Positions 55,665 through 64,000 of a stretch of 64,000 nucleotides of DNA are shown here, piece by piece. The DNA is from Atriophallophorus winterbourni (taxonomy: Eukaryota > Platyhelminthes > Trematoda > Plagiorchiida > Microphallidae). Location: positions 80,759 through 144,758 of the forward strand of contig JACCGJ010010538.1 in assembly GCA_013407085.1 (NCBI GenBank). The letters run 5' to 3'. Positions within the stretch are counted from its first letter, which is position 1. Each line of letters begins with the position of its first letter. The notes below the pieces were generated by a model. The model made no database searches. It saw only the letters and a list, made by a program, of their open reading frames with translations, and had not been told where the DNA came from. The position numbers and the translations under genes are program-made.

Positions 55665-56590
55665 ACCCGCAAGAAATACTATCGTTTCGAATATCCTTGG
55701 AAGTGGATGCGTTTTTGAAAACAATCTTCCTTTGCAAACCATAGAAATTTGTCGATACCATGCTTGAACAAAGACAAGCTTTGAACTTCAACTACATTGG
55801 CCGGAAGTGTGTTACAATTTCCAATAGCCGTGTCATGATTTTTACTTGCTTGTGCTGTACACCTTTTGCAAACAGTTACTAAACTTTCGTATTTATATTT
55901 CTGCACATATACTCTCGTTCTAGATAAGTAAAGCGTTACTTATTCTATACAAACGTGTTTTTCTTTGGAACTCAATTCAGATCATATTCTACAACGTTAC
56001 AAGCCGTCGTGAAAATCTGTACCAATGCGCTAGACCATCTATTCTTTGAACGTGTAACCGAAATCGATTACCCTTTGTTCGACAATAAGAGATGAATGTA
56101 AAAAGCGATCTGAGATTAGGAAACTCTGCTTTCCGAATAATCCGGTATGCATGTATGTATGAAAGCACAATCCTGACCCAGGCAAAGTGCCGTAAAGTCA
56201 CAGACTGCACGTGGGCTAAGATACTGCCAGGTTGTCCGATAAAGAAGTATCATGTCACCACGAACCATGCGGTATACTAGTAGAAGGAGATTCATCTTCA
56301 AACATGTTTCGGGATATGGCAGTTTGCAAATTCTAGTGCAGAATCTGGTTCTCCTCGGTTGTTGTACAGGAGCTGCAACGCTACCATACCCAAGGAATGG
56401 TCGAACGTATGTGCTAAAGAGTAGTTTCGTCATACGAATAGACCAATCAGCAGAAGTTCTTCTTAGGGTCCATAGGCATCGTAAAGCTGTGATCGTACCT
56501 AGATCACGGGTATCCCTACATCTCTGGATCTTCATTTCATCCATGTAAAAATCGAACGGATCGGCATTGCCAACTGTCAAATATTTTATT
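55665..56590 (-). pseudogene. LINE C-terminal region, decayed
   Basis: The minus frame 56580-56116 reads KIQRCRDTRDLGTITALRCL, then FSTYVRPFLGYGSVAAPVQQ and LLVYRMVRGDMILLYRTTW. The frame 55906-55679 adds GNCNTLPANVVEVQSLSLFK and HGIDKFLW. These match the post-RT blocks of CR1/Jockey-type LINEs (DLG; YVRP.LEYGS; RRGDMI; WNSLP..VV; F..RLD.FLW). The FADD region is absent. Confidence 0.75.
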
Positions 56591-56765
56591 TAGGCAGCGC
56601 CCAACGCCTTCGAAAAGACAGAGAAAATCGTGTTAACGGATATCTCATGGTCTCTTGCTTCTGTTCAAGCCTCTTTTGTGGATATGAGGGTGGATAAACA
56701 TGATCTAGCCTTGATAAAACGATGTTGTGTGGGTGTACGTATGCCCGATGATATGACTCTCAATG

Positions 56766-57455
56766 CTACGTTTTACTAGCTTTTCCATAATCTTTAACAG
56801 TTGAGTTCAGTTTGCACATTACAGTAATTGCTAACGAGCCAATCGAGCGACCAAATTTCTTTCGGTGGTATGCCACAGAAGAGCGTCCACCACTTCGAAC
56901 GATTTCTTCACAGAACATATTTAATTCTGGCATCCGCGAGAACCACGAAGTGGTACGGCTGTGGGTTGAAAAGAGTCGTCTTAAGCCAGTCTGAGCTGCA
57001 AAAATTTTTAGGCCTCCCATTTGGTGCACCATTAAAAGCACTATGAAATCCTATTCAATTTAGTTCAGTTCAGTTGCACAGGACAGTAAGTGGCTAACGA
57101 GCCAATTGAACGTCCAGGATTTCTTTTGGTGGAAAGCTGCAGAGAAGCAACCACCACTTCCAAAGCGTTTTTTCTCATTGTGATTTGGATATCCTCGATG
57201 ATCGCGACGGCAAGGGATTAGTTCAGTTCAGTTCAGTTGGCACATGACTGTAAATGGCTGATAAGCCAACGAGCGTCCAGAATTTCTGTCGGCGGAAAGC
57301 TTCAAAGGAGCGCACACCACTGCCAAAGTTGTTTCATTTTTCTCTGGTATCCCCGTTGTATGCGATGGTACGTCCGGTGTTTTCCAGGCCGTCCTTCGGT
57401 CCCAGAATTTGTAGCTGCGACTGAGACAAACGGAAAGGGTTTTTTCTCCATCACA
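56766..57455 (-). mobile_element. Three stacked LINE-like 3' ends
   Basis: Near-homologous blocks start at about 56803, 57063 and 57221 on +: each has a form of AGTTCAGTT, then GCACA..ACAGTAA..GCTAACGAGCCAA and a related interior. On - each ends in a short C-terminal peptide (CKLN, VQLN, TELN and stop) followed by a CTGAA-type repeat tail. Orientation is the same in all three. The gypsy element begins only a few bases after the last one. Confidence 0.5.
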
Positions 57456-57463
57456 CCAGTCGT

Positions 57464-57626
57464 TGTAACGTTCTTTATACGATCCGAATTAAGTAGAAAA
57501 GGAAGACGGGTTTGAGTGGAGTAAGCAACGCTTTACTATTCTAAGAATGAGCGTACAATAGCTGAAATGCAAACAAGATGTGTTAGTCAACGGTATATAG
57601 AAAGTATACAACAAACAATCATGACA
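57464..57626 (-). repeat. 3' LTR of the gypsy element
   Basis: 163 bp, TGTAACG...CATGACA on +. It differs from the other LTR at one G/T site (GACGGGTTT versus GACGGTTTT) and one A/G site (GTATATAG versus GTATGTAG). Confidence 0.9.
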
Positions 57627-57687
57627 TTCACCCGGGCTTTGAAATGGAAGACAATCTTTCGTGCTGGATGAGGTCAACACAGAAAAA

Positions 57688-60600
57688 TCAAGCTTCTCGA
57701 GTTCTCAAATTGTAAGGACGGATGCGTTGTTGTTGTTCCAAAATTTGAGGGTAACACAGAGAGTCAATTTCGGTGGGGGGTACACATAATGGGTCATCTA
57801 GATCAGGATTGGCATTTTGAACATCAGACTGTTCACGGTGTTCGGTTATTACTGGAGTATCAGACGTAGTAAGGGAAATCGGCGTTGAATTTCTGACTGT
57901 TGGTGCTAGGCGGCGTAGAGACACTGTTTCAGTCTTACCATCTTGATGAGCAATGTGTGCATAGAGTGGGTTGCAGGTCAATAGTTGTACTTCCTCCACC
58001 AACGGTTGGTATTTAGAAGATCGGTCGCATCGCTGTAAAAGTACAGGACCCGGTGTCGTCAGCCAAGAAGGTAAGGATGTTCCTGTGGTAGAACGCCGAG
58101 CATATTGAAACATGCGTTCATGAGGGGTGCAATTGATCGACGTACATAGTAATGATCTTATGCAATGAAGTGCTTCAGGTAGGACTAGCTCCCAACGAGT
58201 TGGAGGTAAATTACGGGTTTGTAATGCTAGGCATATTGTCTTCCAAATGGTACCGTTGAGGCGTTCAACCTGACCGTTTCCTTGTGGGTTATAGGCCGCA
58301 GTGTGGCTCATAGCGACGCCTTTCTCAAGCAGAAAACTCTTGATTTCGGAAGACATAAAAGACGATCCCCGGTCTGAATGAATGTATGCTGGCATCCCAA
58401 AGAGGCAGAAAAGTTGTGTAAGGCATTCAATTACAGTGGCTGATGATAAATCGGCACAGGCAAATGGGAACCGCGAGAATTCATCGATTAATGTGAGCAT
58501 GTAGCGGTTGCGTGAACAAGATGGTAACGGACCTTTAAAATCTATGCTCAAACGTTCAAATGGTTGCGTGGCTTTAATTAGCTTACCGGATGATTTGAAA
58601 AATCTTGGTTTCAGTTCTGCACAGACTTTGCAGTTGGATATAACACGTCTGACATCATCAATAGAATATGGAAGGTTTTTACATCGAATGAAATGGAAAA
58701 AACGAGTGATCCCTGGGTGGAAAAGTGAGCTGTGCAACTTTTCGAGCTGATCTGAATTCGAAGTTGATGCACACACATTACGGGTCAAAGTGTCAGCGAC
58801 ATGGTTCTCCGTACCTGGACGATATATGATATCATATTTGTATTCCGATAGCTCTATTTTCCAACGTTGGATTTTGTCATTCTTAATTTTACTTTTCTGG
58901 CGGACGCTAAACATGAAGGAAACCGAACGTTGGTCGGTTATCAGTTTGAATGGTCTGCCTAGAAGATAATGTCGCCATTTTCGGATGGACTCCACGATAG
59001 CGTATGCTTCTTTTTCGACGGCAGAGTGATTTTTCTCGCTTGTATTGAGAGTTCTTGAGAAAAAGGCAACCGGACGATGGTTTTGACTCAGAGAAGCAGC
59101 AATGGCTATATCCGAAGCATCGGTTTCTACTACCAAAGGTTCATCATAGTCAATTGTAATTAGCATGGAGTTTTCAAGTTCAATCTTTAGGTTATCAAAG
59201 GTAGTCTTGACTTCTTCCGGCAAAGGGAATATCTTGTTCTTGACAAGTTTATTTATCTTGTCTGAGAATAAAGGTATCCAGTGTGAGTAATAAGCAAACA
59301 TACCAATAACCCGCTGTAATTCTTTCGTAGTACGCGGGTAAGGTAGCCGGCGGATGGGTTCCATTCTTTCTGGATCTGGTCTTATGGTACCCTTCGAAAC
59401 TTTATAACCTAGAAGACATATCTCAGTTGAGGAAGTGATGCACTTATTATTATTGAGTGTGATACCATATCTTTTTGTGGCATTTAGAAAACGTTCCAGG
59501 TTCAAATCGTGTTCTTCTTGAGTGCTACCGCATACCGTTACGTTGTCGATGTATGCGTATGTATTTTTCAGCTTTTCATGTTGAATGAGATTGTCGATAG
59601 TTCGTTGAAAACACGCCACGCCGTTAGTGACACCAAATGGTATACGACGGAACTGAAACAGACCACCACCGGCTTCGAAGGCAGTATAAGGCCGATCGGA
59701 AGCCGCGATCTGAATTTGATGGTAAGCAGATAGAAGGTCAAGAGTACTGAATACTTGAAAGTGTGAAATTTCTTCAATCATTTTGTCTAAACGTGGTAAT
59801 GGGTACGCATCCAAATAAGTGAACTGGTTAATGGTCTGACTGTAGTCGACTACCATACGCTGTTTGTGATTAGAGTTCTTCGTAACAAGTACTTGAGCCC
59901 TCCACGGAGATGTCGAAGGTTCTATTATACCTTCTTCTAACAAACGGTTGACTTCTGCACATATGAATTTTTCATCATCCGGGTGATGCCGCCTAGATTT
60001 TGTTGCAATCGGTTTGCACTCAGGAGATAAGTTGGCAAAAAGTGGCGGCGATTCCACAACTGCGGCAGCCAGGCCACAAAGAGCGAAAGTATCACGGCTT
60101 CCACCGAATGGAATTTCAACTTTATCGTGAAGACCCAGGAAATCATGTCCAAGTAGGATATCTGTACAAAGATTGGGAAGTACAAACAGTTTAACATTCC
60201 CATAGGAGTCACCTCGGTATTTGATAGAAACAGAGCAGTAACCAGTTGTTTGGCAAGACATTGAAGTTGATGCCATTGTGACGACTGATTTGGCTGGATA
60301 AACCTTCCAAGTGTGCAGTTTCAATACCTCGGAGCTGATAAAGCTGCAAGAACTTCCTGTGTCGATCAGAGCTCGAAGGGGTGTTTCGTTTACAGAGACG
60401 GTTGTAATTGTACGTGATAAACAATCAGGTACGGCCGCAACCGATAAAGATGATATAACTGAATTAGTATGGTGTTTGCCTGTGTTACTTGAGCGACATA
60501 CACGTTGAAAATGACCCCGTTTGCCGCAAAGATTACAAATAGCTTCTCGCGCTGGACATTTAGAACGAGGATGTTTTGTCCGACCACAGAAATAGCAACT

Positions 60601-61245
60601 TTGAGTAGACAGTGCTGAAAAATTAACCTCCTTATCGCAAGCATCAGATCGTGGTGATAACTTAGATACACTTTCAGAATGATTCGGAGCAGTTGAGCAT
60701 GAAAACGACTGATTGTTTCCATATGATTGTGACTGCTTGTGTGCCAGTTCAAGCGATCTTGCGAGTTGATGTGTTTCGTCCCAGGAAAGATCGTTATGAG
60801 CCAAGATTTTTTCGCGGATAGAATGGGACAAAATCCCGTTTATTATGGCGTCACGAACACATTCATTGTGATATTCAGCCGCAGTGACTGCTTTGAATTC
60901 GCAGTCTTTAGCTAAAGACGTTAGCTTTTGAACAAACTGGTCAACGTCTTGTCCATTTTCTTGTTTACATGTTTGCAATAGGTATCGTGCATAGATAATA
61001 TTACTAGGACGAACATATATTTGGCGTAGAGTATTGACTGCAGAGTGATAATCCTTGCAGTCCGCGACATAGTCATAAACCAATGGATCCAAAAAATGTA
61101 TGAGAGTTTCCAATTTATCGAGCTTGTCAGAATCCACTGAATTGAGGTACGTGTTAAAAGTCCGGAACCAGTGATTCCAGCGTTTATTGGCGTCTGGAGA
61201 GTTTGGATCAGCATCGAAAAATCTTGGACGCAGAGTTGATTCCAT
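57688..61245 (-). CDS. Gypsy gag-pol polyprotein (1185 codons)
   Basis: A single frame without stops. Gag-like N-terminus (FDADPNSPDANKRWNHWFRT), two CCHC knuckles (residues about 217-230 and 237-250), aspartic protease (LIDTGSSCSFIS, Asp about 295), RT (first Asp in STLDLLSAYHQ about 503; active-site box AYIDNVTVCG about 564-573), and RNase H (VVETDASDIAIAASLS about 706; HSAVEKEAYAI; TDQRSVSF). Integrase has H838, H843, C872, C875 and D902, D958, E994 with 35 residues between the last two. Gag and pol are fused with no frameshift. The start is the first ATG after the LTR. The YIDN box lacks the second Asp of the usual YxDD. Confidence 0.92.
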   Translation of the reverse strand: MESTLRPRFFDADPNSPDANKRWNHWFRTFNTYLNSVDSDKLDKLETLIHFLDPLVYDYVADCKDYHSAVNTLRQIYVRPSNIIYARYLLQTCKQENGQDVDQFVQKLTSLAKDCEFKAVTAAEYHNECVRDAIINGILSHSIREKILAHNDLSWDETHQLARSLELAHKQSQSYGNNQSFSCSTAPNHSESVSKLSPRSDACDKEVNFSALSTQSCYFCGRTKHPRSKCPAREAICNLCGKRGHFQRVCRSSNTGKHHTNSVISSLSVAAVPDCLSRTITTVSVNETPLRALIDTGSSCSFISSEVLKLHTWKVYPAKSVVTMASTSMSCQTTGYCSVSIKYRGDSYGNVKLFVLPNLCTDILLGHDFLGLHDKVEIPFGGSRDTFALCGLAAAVVESPPLFANLSPECKPIATKSRRHHPDDEKFICAEVNRLLEEGIIEPSTSPWRAQVLVTKNSNHKQRMVVDYSQTINQFTYLDAYPLPRLDKMIEEISHFQVFSTLDLLSAYHQIQIAASDRPYTAFEAGGGLFQFRRIPFGVTNGVACFQRTIDNLIQHEKLKNTYAYIDNVTVCGSTQEEHDLNLERFLNATKRYGITLNNNKCITSSTEICLLGYKVSKGTIRPDPERMEPIRRLPYPRTTKELQRVIGMFAYYSHWIPLFSDKINKLVKNKIFPLPEEVKTTFDNLKIELENSMLITIDYDEPLVVETDASDIAIAASLSQNHRPVAFFSRTLNTSEKNHSAVEKEAYAIVESIRKWRHYLLGRPFKLITDQRSVSFMFSVRQKSKIKNDKIQRWKIELSEYKYDIIYRPGTENHVADTLTRNVCASTSNSDQLEKLHSSLFHPGITRFFHFIRCKNLPYSIDDVRRVISNCKVCAELKPRFFKSSGKLIKATQPFERLSIDFKGPLPSCSRNRYMLTLIDEFSRFPFACADLSSATVIECLTQLFCLFGMPAYIHSDRGSSFMSSEIKSFLLEKGVAMSHTAAYNPQGNGQVERLNGTIWKTICLALQTRNLPPTRWELVLPEALHCIRSLLCTSINCTPHERMFQYARRSTTGTSLPSWLTTPGPVLLQRCDRSSKYQPLVEEVQLLTCNPLYAHIAHQDGKTETVSLRRLAPTVRNSTPISLTTSDTPVITEHREQSDVQNANPDLDDPLCVPPTEIDSLCYPQILEQQQRIRPYNLRTREA

Positions 61246-61266
61246 TGTATTCTCAGAATAGTAAAT
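61246..61266 (-). promoter_or_regulatory. Primer-binding leader, candidate self-primer site
   Basis: Between LTR and ATG lie 21 nt, read on - as ATTTACTATTCTGAGAATAC plus A. No tRNA-like TGG start is present. Seventeen bases pair with the LTR segment 61351-61335, with a single G.U pair. Confidence 0.55.
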
Positions 61267-61429
61267 TGTAACGTTCTTTATACGATCCGAATTAAGTAGA
61301 AAAGGAAGACGGTTTTGAGTGGAGTAAGCAACGCTTTACTATTCTAAGAATGAGCGTACAATAGCTGAAATGCAAACAAGATGTGTTAGTCAACGGTATG
61401 TAGAAAGTATACAACAAACAATCATGACA
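61267..61429 (-). repeat. 5' LTR of the gypsy element
   Basis: 163 bp. Read on -, an initiator-like TCATTC at about nt 77-82 precedes a segment (ATTCTTAGAATAGTAAA, 61351-61335) that is complementary to the leader just outside the LTR. Confidence 0.9.
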
Positions 61430-61499
61430 GCTTGAATCAATAATTGCTCTAACACAAACGCCAGCAGTAACAACTGTCGAGGGAAATGAAGCTATCAAC

Positions 61500-61700
61500 C
61501 GGTCTTAGATTGAGATCGCTCCAAACCAGTGCGAAGCACAAGCTTACCTTAAATAATGAAGTGTTAAACAATCCAGGATGCATTGGTGAATTACCTGGAT
61601 ACATGGAATTACAAGCCTGGTCGAGACAAAGCGCCACACGGTCATAGGCTGGCCTGAAAGTCCCCAGGAACAGGGGCATTAAGCATGGCCACATTCACCC
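61500..61700 (-). mobile_element. LINE 3' region fragment
   Basis: On -, DRVALCLDQACNSMYPG is a variant of the block at 56230-56170 (CDFTALCLGQDCAFIHTCIP). It is only about 200 bp and directly abuts the right LTR of the gypsy element. Confidence 0.45.
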
Positions 61701-61704
61701 GCCT

Positions 61705-62320
61705 TTCGACTATCTAAATTTACATTCTTAACAATATTCCGGGCGTTAAACGCCATTGGAAAACCTTTGGAAGGCATTTGCGTGAAATAGGTCGGTATCA
61801 GCAACTGTTTCACTTTACTTTTTTAATGCCTCTATGATCTTGTTTTTGATCTTCGAGTGGGTTTGAATCTAAAAGCTTTTGGGACATGTCATAAATCAAT
61901 GCTTAAAGAATATTCGACATCGCGATTAAAAAAGAAACGCTGTAATTCGACAGAATGGTTCGGAGCTGTTATGTAGCATAGTTAAGAGACATGAGTTAGG
62001 GATAGTTGGTTTTGCGGCCAGATACGGTGCTGTTTCCAGGTTAAACTTCTTCTTCGGGTCATCATCTCGTGCTTTTATAGGCAACGCAACGGAATATACT
62101 GTTCTTGTAATTAATCAGATGTCTATAAATTTTACTTAAATTTTTACTCACGTTAGTCTCAACGGAAAAATGAAGGGAAGCTCCCGTAGATTGTGTGAGT
62201 AACCCCCAGTTTAAAGGCTTGAAGTCACTATTGAGTCGGGTGAGAGGCACATAAAAGCGAATTGCCGATTCAAAACTGACACGTAATCACCCTTGCCGAG
62301 ATGAGGTAGTTATTAGTGAA
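61705..62320. other. Sequence without recognised feature
   Basis: It has AT-rich short frames and lies between the LINE fragment and the 5' end of the LINE at 62.3 kb. Confidence 0.4.
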
Positions 62321-62329
62321 CACGCTGAG

Positions 62330-64000
62330 ACGGGAGCTTAATGTGGTGCGATGTTTTGTGCACCTCCTTGGCCCATTGAATTATACTGGGTAGTCTTTTG
62401 TTGCTAGCAGAGCTACCCATACCAGGAAGGTCGATGGATAGAGGTCAGACAAAATCAGTCTTACCCCACTGCTTTGCGGTCCACGCCTTTTAGCCAAAGG
62501 CTCCGGGTGAGCTCCCCTGAGCCAACCCCTTACTTTGGCATGGGAAACCGGGAAGTATCACGCCCAAAAGCAATACAGATAAAAATGACAGATCCTGTGC
62601 TCTCACATTCTCTGCGTACGATGAATTTAATGAGCTCTCATTGAATGCAAACATTTTAAATAACCGTTTTGTAGTTCTTTGGTTAGCCCTGACAGAAGTA
62701 CAACTTGTTCATCAAGGTCTCTAAATTTAACCACTTCGAATATTTTGCCTGCTTCGAATGCCTCCAGAGCGTTCTTCCGCCCACGCATACCATTCAAATT
62801 AACGGCGTTTAATGTAAGACTTCAGCTAGCATCAGACAACAGGCAGCCTTGCCTAGCACACTTGATAGCCTCGATGTTGATGTATGCTGTTTTTCGGATA
62901 CAGGCATACATAATTATAGCTCGGTTACGCGATCGTATAATCCCTCGAACGTACGCAAGTCACACTATCTACACTTGTTCACTGATGACGATGCCATGGT
63001 ATGTGGTCAAGCTGGTGTCGGAATCGTTTTAAGTAAGAGAGCTGAGGTCGCACTGTTAGACTGGATCCCAGTCGACAGTAGCCTTTGCGCAGTAAGACTA
63101 CAGGGTTCGTGCAAGAAAGCTCGATTTCGCAATCAATCCCGCAACATGTTTGTGGTTGCTGCCTATGCACCGACTAATTGTAGATATGAACTTGTCAAGG
63201 ATGAGTTTTATGGAAAATTACAAGAACTCATTAGACTTGCATCGACGAGTGACATCGTTGTCGTAGCTGGAGACACGAACGCACGTGTAGGCCGTTTATC
63301 GTCAAACGAGCATTTCATTGGTGGAAGGTTTGCTCTCGATTATCATCGTAATGACACCGGCTAAAGATTGCTTAACTTGTGCTCAGAGCACAAACTCTAA
63401 CTTGCCAGCAATAACTTCCGCCACTCGAAACGACACTGTTCCACCTGGAAACCTCCCTCAGCGGCCTTGTTTACGGAAATTGACCATATTGCTATCACCT
63501 ACTCGTGGCGAGGGAGTGTGCAAGATTACTGTTCATACTGGGGCACCTGTCAGAAAGTCAGATCATGCGTTAGTCTGTGTTAAGCTCTCGATTCGTATTG
63601 GCGGGAAACGTAGAAACGTTGCAAAGCAGCTGAATATTGTCAGGCTTAATGATCTCCCGGTTCTAAGAGAGTTTCAGTTCAATTTGAGTTTGCATCTTTT
63701 TGTAGTTCGCAAAGATAATATCGATGAATAATGGAGTGGGATACAAACAGCCTTGGAAACAGCCGCGTTGGATAGTTGTGGGCTGACTTTCCGTGTAGTT
63801 CAACACTGGGTTTCTGCTAATTCTCTAATGAACCAACGTCGGTTGCTTTCTGCTGATAGCATACATGATGCGTCACGAAGGCCCATTAAACGTAAACTGG
63901 TTGCCAGTTGAGAACCGACAGGGAAAGTTGGTGAAGTTCTAAGGCTGCAGAAATGGAATCTGTGGCATCTCATCAGAACTACTGGAAGCGGGTGACTAGG
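62330..64000 (+). mobile_element. RTE-like LINE, 5' part, runs off the window
   Basis: A GC-richer leader (62330-62600, with GTCCACGCCTTTTAGCCAAA) precedes an EN-RT protein in several frames. It continues past 64000. It has stops and frameshifts near 62840, 63362 and 63731. Confidence 0.72.
62780..63600 (+). pseudogene. LINE EEP endonuclease, broken
   Basis: The blocks appear in order: FKLTAFNVR (first Asn), then after a frame change LDSLDVDVCCFSDTGIHNYS (where SETRI is usual), MFVVAAYAPTN, DIVVVAGDTNARVGRLSSNE (GD.N), LDYHRNDTG and TGA at 63362, then RHSKRHCSTWKP in the next frame and KSDHALVCVKLSI (SDH). All catalytic positions but the Glu block are recognisable. The EN nicks target DNA for target-primed reverse transcription in intact copies. 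Confidence 0.78.

Larger units (their letters stand above)
57464..61429 (-). mobile_element. Ty3/gypsy LTR retrotransposon, near intact
   Basis: 163-bp LTRs (57464-57626 and 61267-61429) begin TGT and end ACA and differ at two positions. They flank one uninterrupted gag-pol frame on -. The total is 3966 bp. No exact 4-6 bp target duplication is visible (GTCGT left, GCTTG right). The 5' leader between LTR and ATG is only 21 nt. It could be recently active, subject to the RT active-site variant. Confidence 0.9.

Overview
The window reads as a piece of AT-rich, intron-rich metazoan nuclear DNA, most likely from a parasitic flatworm (digenean trematode). No species is claimed. The reasons are coding exons flanked by GT-AG introns (one of 37 nt, others of several kb), AATAAA signals after stop codons, and a dense load of CR1-like and RTE-like LINEs, Penelope-like elements, Ty3/gypsy elements and hammerhead-bearing short repeats, a combination known from flukes. 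No bacterial operons, tRNA or rRNA genes or CRISPR arrays were seen.

Host genes. (1) The 3' end of a RasGEF gene, best matched to C3G/RAPGEF1, lies on + as three exons at 344-439, 5346-5668 and 11924-12044. The phases close exactly, and the introns (4.9 and 6.3 kb) hold LINE debris. (2) The last two exons of an unrecognised gene lie on - at 25415-25615 and about 25772-25879, with a poly(A) signal at 25380. (3) A multi-exon gene on + runs from 39541 to 51146. It has a glutamine/serine/threonine-rich product of unknown function, and two of its exon joins are uncertain. (4) The 3' end of an AATF/Bfr2 (TRAUB-domain) gene lies on - at 53683-54065, with 26- and 33-nt exons.

Mobile DNA. The best preserved element is a Ty3/gypsy retrotransposon (57464-61429, on -) with 163-bp LTRs that differ at 2 positions and one uninterrupted 1185-codon gag-pol. 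The primer-binding region after its 5' LTR is complementary to the LTR itself, which suggests Tf1-like self-priming. Other elements are a deleted gypsy-type element (22140-23413) and a related LTR at 48363. CR1-like LINEs occur near 9.1, 9.8, 18.7-21.2, 24.2, 26.9, 31.1, 33.2-35.1 and 44.7 kb, and RTE-like LINEs near 0.8, 12.8, 28.6-31.1, 37.0, 51.8-52.7 and 62.3-64.0 kb. Less certain LINE pieces lie at 54.2-57.4 and 61.5 kb. There are two Penelope fragments (3.1-3.7 kb with GIY-YIG; 23.5-23.8 kb with RT), a TA-flanked pogo/Tigger deletion derivative (38328-38998) and a FLYWCH-MULE remnant (49354-50200).

The most interesting signal is a family of about 240-bp repeats carrying a hammerhead ribozyme core: two conserved copies (13224, 36242), a well-preserved one at 16278, and several decayed ones. 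They show head-to-tail junctions and a palindromic stem III, which is retrozyme/SM-alpha-like architecture. The rest is AT-rich intron or intergenic sequence in which I see no gene.
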